Positions 43,835 to 52,148 of a stretch of DNA of 64,000 nucleotides are shown in pieces. Where the stretch lies: contig CP036272.1 of the NCBI GenBank assembly GCA_007745635.1, positions 6,399,697-6,463,696 on the forward strand, written 5' to 3'. Made by a program: the position numbers and the translations under genes. This DNA is from Stieleria bergensis (GTDB taxonomy: Bacteria > Planctomycetota > Planctomycetia > Pirellulales > Pirellulaceae). Each line of letters begins with the position of its first letter. Positions within the stretch are counted from its first letter, which is position 1. The notes beneath the pieces were generated by a model. That model searched no databases. It was given only the letters and a program-made list of their open reading frames with translations, and was not told the origin of the DNA.

Positions 43835-43887
43835 GGTCTGTCCCTGTTCAGAAAGCGCGAAGAGGGTCTGTCCCTGTTCAGAAAGCG
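43833..43887. repeat. 25-bp direct repeat, two copies, left of the transposase
   Basis: AGGGTCTGTCCCTGTTCAGA followed by AAGCG occurs at 43833-43857 and again at 43863-43887, period 30. It begins within the stop region of the symporter. Its reverse complement contains GAACAGG, which also opens the repeats on the other side of the transposase. Confidence 0.9.
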
Positions 43888-44101
43888 GAGGTTGAGGGCG
43901 ATGCACAGCGCTGGCAAACTAGGCAGACTTCAGGGCGTCACGCAACCTGCTTACCAAACCTGAAAAGACTGCGTTAATGCAATTCTGCGTCAATCTCACT
44001 GTACATCGCGCAGAAATCGAGCCCGCACGCTTCGAAAACGCGTCAAAAATGTGGTGCCAGGCTAACCGCTGGCTGGCTCGAACCCCGAAACTCTCGACTC
44101 A

Positions 44102-45187
44102 TCAAATCTGCAACACCACGCGAGCCTGCTTGCGGATGAAATAGGCATCTCCGCTCACATGCTTCCGCTCCTCTGACATCGAGTCCAACGAACCGGCAAC
44201 ACTCCCAAACAACGCGCCAAATCGGTTCGCCATCGATAACCAAGCCTTCGCCGGTAACTTGGAAAACCTGAGCGCCGCAGGAAGCTCAATCTCGCCGTCC
44301 TCATGCATCCCCAGCGTCCATTTCAATAACTCCATGTAACGCTCAAAGCTGATCGGCAAGAACCCCTTGTCGCTACAACGCTTCCCCGATCGACTCGGCG
44401 CCGAACCTACCGCATCTTGCGCCTCGTCAAGCTCCAACTTCGATAACACCCGGCAACGATCCGCACCCTTCTCTCGCAAATCAAAGCGGTGCCGACGAGC
44501 CAACGCCTCCGCCTGAGCCTGATCCGCTTCGTACTGCGCTCGCAAGACCTCTGTGATCCGGTGCCCCAACGCCCCACTGCTATGCTGGTCAAATGGCTTA
44601 TCAAGACCCGCTCGAATCCGATTCAAGTCGATGTAGACCGTGCACGCCAACAAAGCCGCATCATCGACCAACCGAGTCGATCCATAACGCCCAGCCCAAA
44701 AACTCCCACGTCGACCGTCTTCGTAATTCGCCCGCTGAGCAAGGTACTGATTGAGTTGCTTCATCAAGTGCGAACAATCACTCAACTCAGTTCGGCACTT
44801 CTCCAGCTTCTCCTTGTTGGCCATCAACATCTCGATAGCCTGCTCAGAGGGCTGCTTGAAATTCCCGTCCTTGTCCGGCTGACCTGACAACGCACTCAGC
44901 CAACGCTCGGCCACCTGGCGATCGGTCAAAGACGCAGCAATGTCGGGCCGAGTGCGAACGTTGAGGTGATAGTGATTCGACAGCACGCCATAGCTGAGCA
45001 GTTCAATGCACAGGTGTGCAAACAGCTGGTTCATTTTGTCCACCAGCCAACCCTGGCGATAGGAAAAGTCCTCGCCGGTGTCTGGATTTTTGCCTAGGAG
45101 ATAAAGGCCATCAATGGTCCGATTATAGAGGTGCACCGCTTCGACCTGATGAGGATCGAGCACCTCTGAACGAGGGTCACGACACAT
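44102..45187 (-). CDS. REP-associated tyrosine transposase-like protein (IS200/Y1 superfamily, RAYT type)
   Basis: 361 residues from the ATG at 45187, where homology to planctomycete RAYT-like proteins begins (MCRDPRSEVLDPHQVEAVHL). The frame extends upstream to 45274 but that part is not family-like. The HUH metal motif is present as SNHYHLNVRTRPD near residue 70, and YIDLNRIRAGLD near 185 is the usual 'YIxxNxVRAG' block. Such proteins cut and move single-stranded DNA at short palindromic repeats. The C-terminal half (FLPISFERYMELLKWTLGMH ...) is the extension typical of this subgroup. Paired direct repeats occur on both sides, but true element ends are not certain. Confidence 0.82.
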   Translation of the reverse strand: MCRDPRSEVLDPHQVEAVHLYNRTIDGLYLLGKNPDTGEDFSYRQGWLVDKMNQLFAHLCIELLSYGVLSNHYHLNVRTRPDIAASLTDRQVAERWLSALSGQPDKDGNFKQPSEQAIEMLMANKEKLEKCRTELSDCSHLMKQLNQYLAQRANYEDGRRGSFWAGRYGSTRLVDDAALLACTVYIDLNRIRAGLDKPFDQHSSGALGHRITEVLRAQYEADQAQAEALARRHRFDLREKGADRCRVLSKLELDEAQDAVGSAPSRSGKRCSDKGFLPISFERYMELLKWTLGMHEDGEIELPAALRFSKLPAKAWLSMANRFGALFGSVAGSLDSMSEERKHVSGDAYFIRKQARVVLQI

Positions 45188-45644
45188 AAACGCAAGGTTC
45201 CTAAGGAAAAGCAGCAGGACCAAGCCACGCGTACCTGCCAGTACCATGCGTTTAATCAAAGGGCGGATCTTCACACCCTGAAAGAACTAAGATTTATAAG
45301 AACCATCGACCGGTCGTCAAGCCCCGACCGACGGACTTTCCCACAGCCCAACTCCCTAGCTCCGCTACGAACACAATCAAACGCCAGAACGAAAATGCTC
45401 TAGCACTCTGTGCCAATCTGAGCAAGACACTCTGCCAAGGCTCAGCCATCGAATCTAGCAATTTCAATGGTCGCTCGAACGATTAAAATCGATTTGCGTG
45501 AATTTCTTAACAAACCAACTGACTCATTCCCCAAACTCTTCGCCGGCATAAACAGCGTGCAGATTTAGGAACAGGCCCCTAAGTCAATTGGAACAAGCCC
45601 TTCAGTCAATTACCCCCATCTCGACTGCCGCTGGGAGTCCAACC
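45188..45644. other. Intergenic region upstream of transposase
   Basis: 457 bases between the starts of the transposase (leftward) and the end of the AAA ATPase (leftward). It holds the paired repeat at 45569-45613. No other gene or clear promoter is seen. Confidence 0.5.
45569..45613. repeat. 22-bp imperfect direct repeat, two copies, right of the transposase
   Basis: GGAACAGGCCCCTAAGTCAATT-type unit (first 20 bases GGAACAGGCCCCTAAGTCAA) at about 45569 is followed after one base by GGAACAAGCCCTTCAGTCAA. The pair differs at a few positions. GAACAGG is shared, inverted, with the repeats left of the transposase. Confidence 0.8.
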
Positions 45645-46811
45645 CTATCGTGCTGGCCACTTGAATCCAAAACGATCTAGCAAATTCTCATTCTCAATCA
45701 ACGTCTCCCCTAGTTTCTTGACCAAATGAACTTCGCAGCACTCTTCGGAATCCTTCACCAACTCGCTCAATAGCATATCGTTGTGACTGACAACAATCAC
45801 TTGACTGGACGCTGCTGCGAGCTGAATCATTCGCGCCAACGGCCTGATCAAATCAGGATGCAGACTTGACTCGGGCTCGTTTAGCACGAGCAACGCTGGC
45901 GGTCGCGGTGACAAAAGCGCAGCGATCAATAGCAGATAACGCAACATGCCATCGGACAACTCACTCGCTCTTAACTGCCGCAACATGCCGGGCTGATTGA
46001 ACATTAACTGAAGCCCATGCCCTGAACGCACAATCTGCACGGTCGCCCCCGGAAAGGCCTGGTCAATGGCTCCCTGCAACCCCTCTGCGTCCCCGATTTC
46101 GACAATCGTCTGAATGGCAGCTGCGAGATCAGATCCATCATTTGACAAGATGGGAGTAAATGTCTGTGAAGACACCGTTCGGGCCGGCGCCTGCTGATCA
46201 CACCGAAAGGAATCATAGAAGCGCCACTGGCAAAACTGCTCACGCATTAGAATGACTTCGGGCGCATGAAAGGGATCTGCGAACTGAGACATCACGCTGG
46301 CATTACGCGTGAGCGCCAAGTCAATCTCCTGCCACTTCCCATTGGCGCGGCGACAACGTAGTGAATCCCGACGTCGATCCACGCACAACGCGCGAGCCTG
46401 CCAATCCGGACCGACCCAAATCCCCTCACGTTTCACTTCAGGGTCACGATCAAACATTGATCCCATAGGAACTGGCAAACCAAGATCCAGGCAATAGCTG
46501 TAAGGATCGGCACAGATCGCGAGCTTGAGACTGATCGGCTTGCGTCGCAAGGTCCCTTGCACCGGCACACTGCCGTCTCGCATCGCTTGACTGATCTGCT
46601 CTGGCCCAGCCCACAGCACGGAAGAGAATCCGCCCTCGATCGCCAACGATTGGGCGAGGTCACCGCGCGCGGCATCTCCTAACAGTCGAAGCGCTCGATA
46701 CAAGTTGGACTTCCCAGCACCGTTCACTCCGGTCACCACAGTCAACTGCCCAAGTCGCAACACTAACTCACGAATCGAGCGGTAACCAGAAATCGCAATT
46801 CGATCAATCAC
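45645..46811 (-). CDS. AAA family ATPase (AAA_21/SMC-like predicted ATPase)
   Basis: 388 residues from a GTG. Walker A GVNGAGKSNLYRALR at about residues 28-42, ABC-type signature region ASELSDGMLRYLLLIAALL near 285, Walker B LLVLNEPESSLHPDLI near 315 and a switch His in VIVVSHNDML. This is the RecF/OLD-like predicted ATPase fold common in stand-alone genes and in defence systems. I see no nuclease (TOPRIM) domain or partner nuclease next to it, so a defence role is only a possibility. The N-terminal MIDRIAISGYRSIRELVL is typical of the family. Confidence 0.85.
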   Translation of the reverse strand: MIDRIAISGYRSIRELVLRLGQLTVVTGVNGAGKSNLYRALRLLGDAARGDLAQSLAIEGGFSSVLWAGPEQISQAMRDGSVPVQGTLRRKPISLKLAICADPYSYCLDLGLPVPMGSMFDRDPEVKREGIWVGPDWQARALCVDRRRDSLRCRRANGKWQEIDLALTRNASVMSQFADPFHAPEVILMREQFCQWRFYDSFRCDQQAPARTVSSQTFTPILSNDGSDLAAAIQTIVEIGDAEGLQGAIDQAFPGATVQIVRSGHGLQLMFNQPGMLRQLRASELSDGMLRYLLLIAALLSPRPPALLVLNEPESSLHPDLIRPLARMIQLAAASSQVIVVSHNDMLLSELVKDSEECCEVHLVKKLGETLIENENLLDRFGFKWPAR

Positions 46812-47308
46812 AACAAGCCATCCCTGAAACCCAGACTCTCACTTTAGCCACGATTCGAATCACAACGCTATCAAGGATGCAGTCGAGCCTGAAACGGAAC
46901 TGTCACCGAGCAGGATCAAATTGACAGGATGTTTTTCTCGAGCTCATCAACTCCGTCCTCTGATGTCAACTTGCTACCAGGCCCGACCAGCCCCCCCCGA
47001 CATCCATCATGAAATTGCACTCATTAAACCAGATAATTGGTGGCTCGGTTTGATTTTATGCATTGAATGCTATCTTGTCCAAACACCATTGGATGTAGCA
47101 AAGCTGGCGAGCCCCACACACGCGAAAGGACCCCTGGGGGCATCAGCATCGCAACTTTCGCTAATTGCCTTTACTGAGCAATTCCGCAAAATGCCGCAAT
47201 CAGCTTCGGCGGCATTGACTGCAAAACCCTCCAACAACCGGAATTGCAACTGCCTTGCGGTCCGACTGACACGTTTTCAACACCGCCTTTCGCGAATTTG
47301 AGAAACCC
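46812..47308. other. Intergenic region, no gene accepted
   Basis: 497 bases between the AAA ATPase (leftward) and CAP-like gene (rightward). It contains a C8 run at 46991-46998. A 126-codon frame from 46921 starts at TTG and has no family feature or signal peptide; I treat it as spurious. Confidence 0.5.
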
Positions 47309-47776
47309 ATGAGACTATTTTTGTTTGTTGCGTTTTGCGCGTTTGCCATCACTTCCGCAATCCCCACTGCCAGCGGCGATGGCATGGCAGAGGTCAACGA
47401 GTGGCGCCGAAAATCTGGACTCAAACCATTCATCGAAGACGCCAAGATGACTGAGTTCGCCAAATCCAAAGCTCGCTACCGCGCCGAGCGAGGCCTACAA
47501 AATGGACACCAAGGCCCCAAACCTCCCTTTCACTGGCACGAAGGCACAGGTGAAGCCAAACCAGTATGGGGCTGGCTAACCTGTGAAATGGAAAGCGACT
47601 TCAAGTACGCCGGAGCTGGCATCTGCGTTGGCAAGGATGGCACGCGGTACATGGTCCTGGTCTGTCGCGATGGCTCCGGCCGCGCGTTAATCAGTCGCAA
47701 TAACGTGCCAGTCCACTCAACCGCTCACCTGTCCCCCAATCCACCCAAAGTGGAATCTAAGCCGGCCGACAATTAG
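47309..47776 (+). CDS. Exported CAP/SCP-like small protein
   Basis: 155 residues with signal peptide MRLFLFVAFCAFAITSAIPT. The mature part resembles a reduced CAP (cysteine-rich secretory/SCP) domain: AEVNEWRRKSGLKPFIEDAK, MTEFAKSKARYRAERGLQNG and a His in NGHQGPKPPFHWHEG, later YAGAGICVGKDGTRYMVLVC. The usual second His/Glu site is not clear. Function is unknown; many planctomycetes encode several such proteins. The stop lies eight bases from the end of the convergent TPR gene. Confidence 0.7.
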   Translation: MRLFLFVAFCAFAITSAIPTASGDGMAEVNEWRRKSGLKPFIEDAKMTEFAKSKARYRAERGLQNGHQGPKPPFHWHEGTGEAKPVWGWLTCEMESDFKYAGAGICVGKDGTRYMVLVCRDGSGRALISRNNVPVHSTAHLSPNPPKVESKPADN

Positions 47777-47783
47777 GACAACG

Positions 47784-48890
47784 TCACACCGAAACGATTC
47801 GGTTAAATAGCCGAGCGAAGAACGACGGTTTCTTTTGCGGCGACCGCTGCATCATCTCTTGCAGCGTCGCCGGTTGAGGTCGCTTCCCCGCGACAACTTG
47901 ATCAATGATTCGAGCGATGCTTTGATTGACTGGATCTTCAGGACTCAGCTTCAACGCATACCTGATCGTGCCGGTGGCATCGATGGTTTGCACTGCCAAC
48001 AATTGACTGACTGCCAAATTGCCGAGCAAATCAGAATCATCCGGGCAAATCGCGACCGCTCGCTGAGCGACCTTGACGGCGGCGGGAAAATCTTGCTGCT
48101 CTAAACAGACACTGCCAAGCTCTTTTAAGACGATGGTATCCTCCGGATCAATCTCCGCAGATCGTTGCAGTTGCTTTCTAGCCTGATCAATCTTCCCGAC
48201 TGCAAACCAAGCCATCCCCAAGGCCAACGGAGCCTTGGCAGAGTCGGGATACTTTGCACTCAGCGATTGAAGATCGGAGATGGATTGAGTGAGTTTTTCA
48301 GCATCGTCAGAGTCCAGCGCAGGCCGCCCCGGCTCACGTCGATATTGCCACACCACATCAAACGCTCGGCGAAAGATCTCGTCGGCAGTTTCAGTGCTGC
48401 GTGCATGATAGACACACTGTCCGGTTTCCTTATGCCGATAGGTATCAATGTCTCCCTTCCGTTCAACAAACTCAAACTGCTCAGCGATTTCTTCTGCCGT
48501 ATAATGCTTGATCGAATCAGGATCGTAAGCACCGTTACGCTGTGGTGCGATGACCGTCCGCGAGTCGTTCCCTTCCATTGTGGCTATTAAGCGTTGCTCA
48601 TACTCAAACAGCACTAGCCAGTCACAGGGAGGATGAACACTGCGATCATGTGAATCAACAATCACAAAGTCCGCTTGCTCAGCATGTCGCGACAATCCAT
48701 GCAACTCCAAAGACTTCGCAAACCGCTCGGCATCGACGGGCGACATGAAACTCGCTTGCGATAGCATCTCATCAGCATAGCTCATCACATTAGGAGCCAG
48801 TTCCTCGAATGCTGATGCGCCATCAGACATCACGCGCTCAAGCGCATCGTTGCGAATCACCACCGATGTACATTGAATTTGAATAGGCAC
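47784..48890 (-). CDS. TPR-containing protein with unknown N-terminal domain
   Basis: 368 residues from a GTG with a strong AGGAG six bases upstream. The N-terminal 185 residues form a globular domain of unknown type (DWLVLFEYEQRLIATMEGND, IDTYRHKETGQCVYHAR). Residues about 190-340 contain tetratricopeptide-like repeats (APLALGMAWFAVGKIDQARKQ, VLKELGSVCLEQQDFPAAVK, LLGNLAVSQLLAVQTIDATG). The C-terminus ends QKKPSFFARLFNRIVSV, a short basic amphipathic tail. There is no signal peptide, so it is probably cytoplasmic. Partners are unknown. Confidence 0.75.
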   Translation of the reverse strand: MPIQIQCTSVVIRNDALERVMSDGASAFEELAPNVMSYADEMLSQASFMSPVDAERFAKSLELHGLSRHAEQADFVIVDSHDRSVHPPCDWLVLFEYEQRLIATMEGNDSRTVIAPQRNGAYDPDSIKHYTAEEIAEQFEFVERKGDIDTYRHKETGQCVYHARSTETADEIFRRAFDVVWQYRREPGRPALDSDDAEKLTQSISDLQSLSAKYPDSAKAPLALGMAWFAVGKIDQARKQLQRSAEIDPEDTIVLKELGSVCLEQQDFPAAVKVAQRAVAICPDDSDLLGNLAVSQLLAVQTIDATGTIRYALKLSPEDPVNQSIARIIDQVVAGKRPQPATLQEMMQRSPQKKPSFFARLFNRIVSV

Positions 48891-49115
48891 GGAGTTCTCC
48901 TGATAAGAAAAGCGGCATCTATTCTATCGCGCAGAACGCCTGGCAACCACAATTTAGCGTTCACCAGAACCGTAAAACACGGGCAACCGAAGTTTGCACA
49001 AAGAGTCTCGGCTAAACAAAGCGATCACGCAAAGTGTGCAGATTGCAAACTCATCGCTGCCTCTACATCACAACCATCGCTTGCCTGCTTTATCCACCGA
49101 GAAGCGGCCAACTTC

Positions 49116-50441
49116 CTAGGCAGATTCTTGGCCAAAGAGAATGGAGAGCAACTTCAATTGAATCCGATTGATCAGGCTTGAACACTGCTCGATCAGGATC
49201 GCGAACTCCTGATCGCCTCTCAGCTCTTCCTCGGTGAACTCCTGAAGTGCCTGCAACTTGATCCGCGTCACACTCTTTAGATAGTTCCTCAAAGCCTCGG
49301 GGTTTGATGTCTCCGCCTGCTTTTTCTCTATCCGCAATGTCTCAGTCAACAGTTTATCTAGATGCTCTTTTTGTCGCTGGACAATTTCCTGCAACTCTTT
49401 TTCCTGCATCCGGCGCCAGCGAAGCCACAGTAGATAGATGCCGGCACCGAGCGCGAAGAGCAACTCCTTGGTCGCCACCAACGACTCCATGACGCCCACC
49501 ATTTCTCCCAGGTTATCTTCGGGATTAAAGTACCGCTGTGCTGCAGGGTGAAACCGCGTGGGTGTCAATCCAACCGCTTCAGCGCGAGACACCAGCGTTG
49601 GAACTTTCAAACGCAGATTCTCTTCGTGAATCGCCTTCAATGCGGCTTCCACCAGGTCTGTTGACGCATTCTCCCGGCACACGAGATAGGCAGTCGTGGC
49701 AATGGTTGGACAAGCTTCCTGAGGAACGGAAGGCTGCTCAGCAAACAACCCTCGCGGCACTTCCACTCGTCGAATGAACGGCATATCCAACTCTAGCGCA
49801 GCAGCACTTTGAATCGGAATCAGATCGAACTGATTCGTCAACAGCACCTCCCTCAGTTCAGGGTGCACGATTCCAGCAACAACAATTGCCGCTTCCAAAG
49901 AGGGATCGTTGATGAGCTCAGAAAACTCTAAATCAGCTTCTGGCCCCAAGGTCGATTCCGAAATGGAAAAATGCTCCAGCATCTTTAAGGCCGCTGCACG
50001 ACTCCCAGAACCCTTGGGGCCAATACAGAGTTTTCGGCCCGACAATTGACCGACCGTTTCAATGCCACTCCCCTTGCGCGCGACCACAAACAGGTACTCT
50101 CGAAACAAGGGAGTGATCACGCTGATTTCTTCGATGCGATCGGGATCGCCTTGAACGATCGCCAGGTCAAACTCTCCGCCGACGAGTCGATCGAAGTTCT
50201 CTTTTGATCCGTTTGTATTCTTGACTTCAACCGAAGACTCTGTTCGCTTGGCCAGCGAATCAACGATTGAGGAACCAAGCAAATCATACATGCCACCAGC
50301 GATGCCAGTTGCGAAGTGAATGGTTCGCGGCACCGTGTCACGCTTCAACCACCACGTCGCCAAAGCGACAACCAGAGTCAGCACCATCGCCAACGTGATC
50401 CAACTACGAATTCGACTGGTTGAAATCTGGGACATGTGCAT
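49116..50441 (-). CDS. TAXI-like solute-binding domain in a two-helix membrane protein
   Basis: 441 residues. An N-terminal helix (SWITLAMVLTLVVALATWWL) anchors a TAXI/TRAP-type binding domain (about 35-320): IHFATGIAGGMYDLLGSSIV, VKNTNGSKENFDRLVGGEFD, LAIVQGD, CIGPKGSGSRAAALKML, AAIVVAGIVHPEL. Unlike ordinary TAXI binding proteins it then has a second helix (TKELLFALGAGIYLLWLRWR) and about 100 residues of charged helix (QEIVQRQKEHLDKLLTETLR, then IKLQALQEFTEEELRGDQEF) that should be cytoplasmic and may be coiled coil. No TRAP permease is near. This architecture fits a receptor that senses a ligand and signals inward more than a transporter; no signalling partner is adjacent. Confidence 0.8.
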   Translation of the reverse strand: MHMSQISTSRIRSWITLAMVLTLVVALATWWLKRDTVPRTIHFATGIAGGMYDLLGSSIVDSLAKRTESSVEVKNTNGSKENFDRLVGGEFDLAIVQGDPDRIEEISVITPLFREYLFVVARKGSGIETVGQLSGRKLCIGPKGSGSRAAALKMLEHFSISESTLGPEADLEFSELINDPSLEAAIVVAGIVHPELREVLLTNQFDLIPIQSAAALELDMPFIRRVEVPRGLFAEQPSVPQEACPTIATTAYLVCRENASTDLVEAALKAIHEENLRLKVPTLVSRAEAVGLTPTRFHPAAQRYFNPEDNLGEMVGVMESLVATKELLFALGAGIYLLWLRWRRMQEKELQEIVQRQKEHLDKLLTETLRIEKKQAETSNPEALRNYLKSVTRIKLQALQEFTEEELRGDQEFAILIEQCSSLINRIQLKLLSILFGQESA

Positions 50442-50477
50442 AAGCGAAGAGTCAGAGGACAGAGCAATGAGAACAAG

Positions 50478-51017
50478 CTACCTAGACTTGACTCGGAAAA
50501 GCGAGATCGTCTTCTTGAAGGGAAGACGGCGACCGCGAAAACAACACTGCAACACGAAACGTTGATGTGATTGCCGATCGGGCGTACGCAATAGTTGAAT
50601 CGAAAACCGCCGGCGACTCAATAAAAATCGCACCCAATGATGCTCATCCCGTGAATATGCTTCGACACGATGCTCTGCCAGGAAGCAGTAAAACCACTCC
50701 GCGTCGATCAAATGTCGTTGATGAGTTGGTGGCCAATCGGCGCTATCGACATAGTCTCGATACTGTTGTTGGGCACGACAACCCAATCGTCGCCACGTTA
50801 CAGGAATCAACTTAGCCACTGCACCTTGCCGCTTTTCAATCAACGACTCCGCCTGATTGCCTAGCTGTTCCAGTGACAAATGCAAAAGACAATTCCATTC
50901 TTCCGGCACCACTTTCAGTTCTTCCAAAACAATCTTGCGTTCGGCGGCAAATCGCTCCCTCAAGCGACGGTCACGCAAGAGCAACCCAATGGCCTCAACT
51001 GCACCTCGCTGTTTCAC
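50478..51017 (-). CDS. MNIO (DUF692)-associated partner protein
   Basis: 179 residues from the GTG at 51017, chosen because GGAGG lies five to six bases upstream; the ORF to 51086 would overlap the preceding gene by 92 bases. It overlaps the MNIO fragment by 23 bases, indicating coupling. Sequence is helical: AVEAIGLLLRDRRLRERFAA, LEQLGNQAESLIEKRQGAVA, WRRLGCRAQQQYRDYV, and WPPTHQRHLIDAEWFYCFLA. It resembles the small partner proteins next to DUF692 enzymes that deliver a peptide substrate (compare HvfC/BufC), but family membership is inferred from position and general pattern. It is probably functionless if the MNIO gene is broken. Confidence 0.6.
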   Translation of the reverse strand: MKQRGAVEAIGLLLRDRRLRERFAAERKIVLEELKVVPEEWNCLLHLSLEQLGNQAESLIEKRQGAVAKLIPVTWRRLGCRAQQQYRDYVDSADWPPTHQRHLIDAEWFYCFLAEHRVEAYSRDEHHWVRFLLSRRRFSIQLLRTPDRQSHQRFVLQCCFRGRRLPFKKTISLFRVKSR

Positions 51018-51492
51018 AAACCGCCTCCAATCGCTGAAGTTCTTGCTCGAGTGCTGGCAATTCTGGAAAGCAACCAACGCGTTCAATAATCACGGCTTCA
51101 ACAGGCGCGTATCGGATCACGGTCTCCGCTAAATCAAACAACTCCTCTTGAATCATGCTATTGTGGCGATCATGCCAAACGCCATCGCTATAGGAGTATC
51201 CAACAAGATGAATCTGTCGAATCACGGCGGGCTCAATTTGTTCCAACCACTGCACCGGATCAAAACGGTGATTGCGGCTATTGATGAAGAGGTTGGTCAC
51301 ATCGAGCAGCAGCCCAGCACCCGACTTGTCGCACAGCAGGTTAATGAAATCAGTCTCGGCAATCTCCTCGGGAAGTCGCAATTGAGAAGTAATGTTCTCC
51401 AGTAACAACGGTCGCTGGCAATAGTCGATGAGCTGGCGACTATGCTCAATCATGGTCTGCAACGGACGCTGATTGAGAGGAATCGGGTTCAA
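50995..51492 (-). pseudogene. MNIO/DUF692 (multinuclear non-heme iron oxidase) gene lacking its N-terminal part
   Basis: 165 residues, whereas DUF692 enzymes are about 270-290. The retained part matches from the middle of the TIM barrel: LLNPIPLNQRPLQTMIEHSR, RPLLLENITSQL, CDKSGAGLLLDVTNLFINSR with NH, FDPVQWLEQI, RQIHLVGYSYSDGVWHDRH and VEAVIIERVG. It thus keeps the Glu, Asp-x-x-N and His iron ligands but lacks the roughly 100 N-terminal residues with further ligands. Upstream the frame runs antisense into a sigma-factor fragment, so the start at TTG 51492 is nominal. Intact MNIO enzymes oxidise Cys or Asn residues in RiPP precursors; no precursor-like small Cys-rich peptide was seen here. 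Confidence 0.75.
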
Positions 51493-51516
51493 AAGAACCT
51501 CTCTCCAAACGATGCG

Positions 51517-51861
51517 TCCGCAAAGTTGGCAGCGGGTTCCATCATCATTCGCCGGCTGCTTGTCGACGATGCTCGAAGACGCAATTGCCTTAAAAGAGGC
51601 GGTCCATTAACCGGCCAATCTCAAACAACTGGCGTCTTTGCAGAGCAAACGAGATCACTGGACCTTATCGAACTGAACGACGCATTAGAGCTGCTGCAGA
51701 CCCGGTATCCACGGGCCGCACAAGTCGTCGAATTCAGATTCTTTGCTGGCCTGACCTACGAGGAGATCAGTGAGCAACTGGCGATCTCAGTCAGAACCGT
51801 CAAGAGCGATTGGCAGTTCGCCAAGTGCTGGCTCTACCGTGAACTGGAAAAGCACACCTAA
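51517..51861 (+). pseudogene. ECF sigma factor, N-terminally truncated (planctomycete ECF type)
   Basis: Homology begins abruptly at AKLAAGSIIIRRLLVDDARR (usual family form 'FFAAAAEAMRRILVDxARR'), continues RNCLKRGG, ELNDALELLQTRYPRAAQVV and EFRFFAGLTYEEISEQLAIS-VRTVKSDW-type region 4, and ends WLYRELEKHT. Region 2, which binds the -10 box, is missing. The frame is open leftward to 51442 but that stretch is the opposite strand of the MNIO fragment. The break therefore lies near 51495-51520, the same place where the MNIO gene loses its N-terminus. Not expected to be a working sigma factor. Confidence 0.72.
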
Positions 51862-52148
51862 GCCCTCACACAGCGATCACCGCCAATCGGACACTGCAGG
51901 ACACACCTGGAGCATCCCGTCAGTGACATTCAGTCACTCTGGCCGGCAACCGAGGGGCTGTAGACGAAATATCTCGATTAATGTGTCTGATCTGATCGCT
52001 GAATCGTTCAACAACAGCGTGACCGTACGCCGACTTGATTTACTTTCTCAATCATGACAAGTAAACTCGCTGAATCGCAATGTTCAGCTTTGTTGCGAAA
52101 CACCCCCGCCTCTGGCAGCTTGCCACACCCACCACAAGCAGTCCAACC

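Noticed and set aside
45645-46811. AAA ATPase as part of a known anti-phage system
   Set aside because: No nuclease, reverse transcriptase, TIR or other effector gene is adjacent; the ATPase alone cannot support this.
46921-47301. 126-codon plus-strand frame before the CAP-like gene
   Set aside because: TTG start, no signal peptide or family pattern and low-complexity flanks; probably chance.
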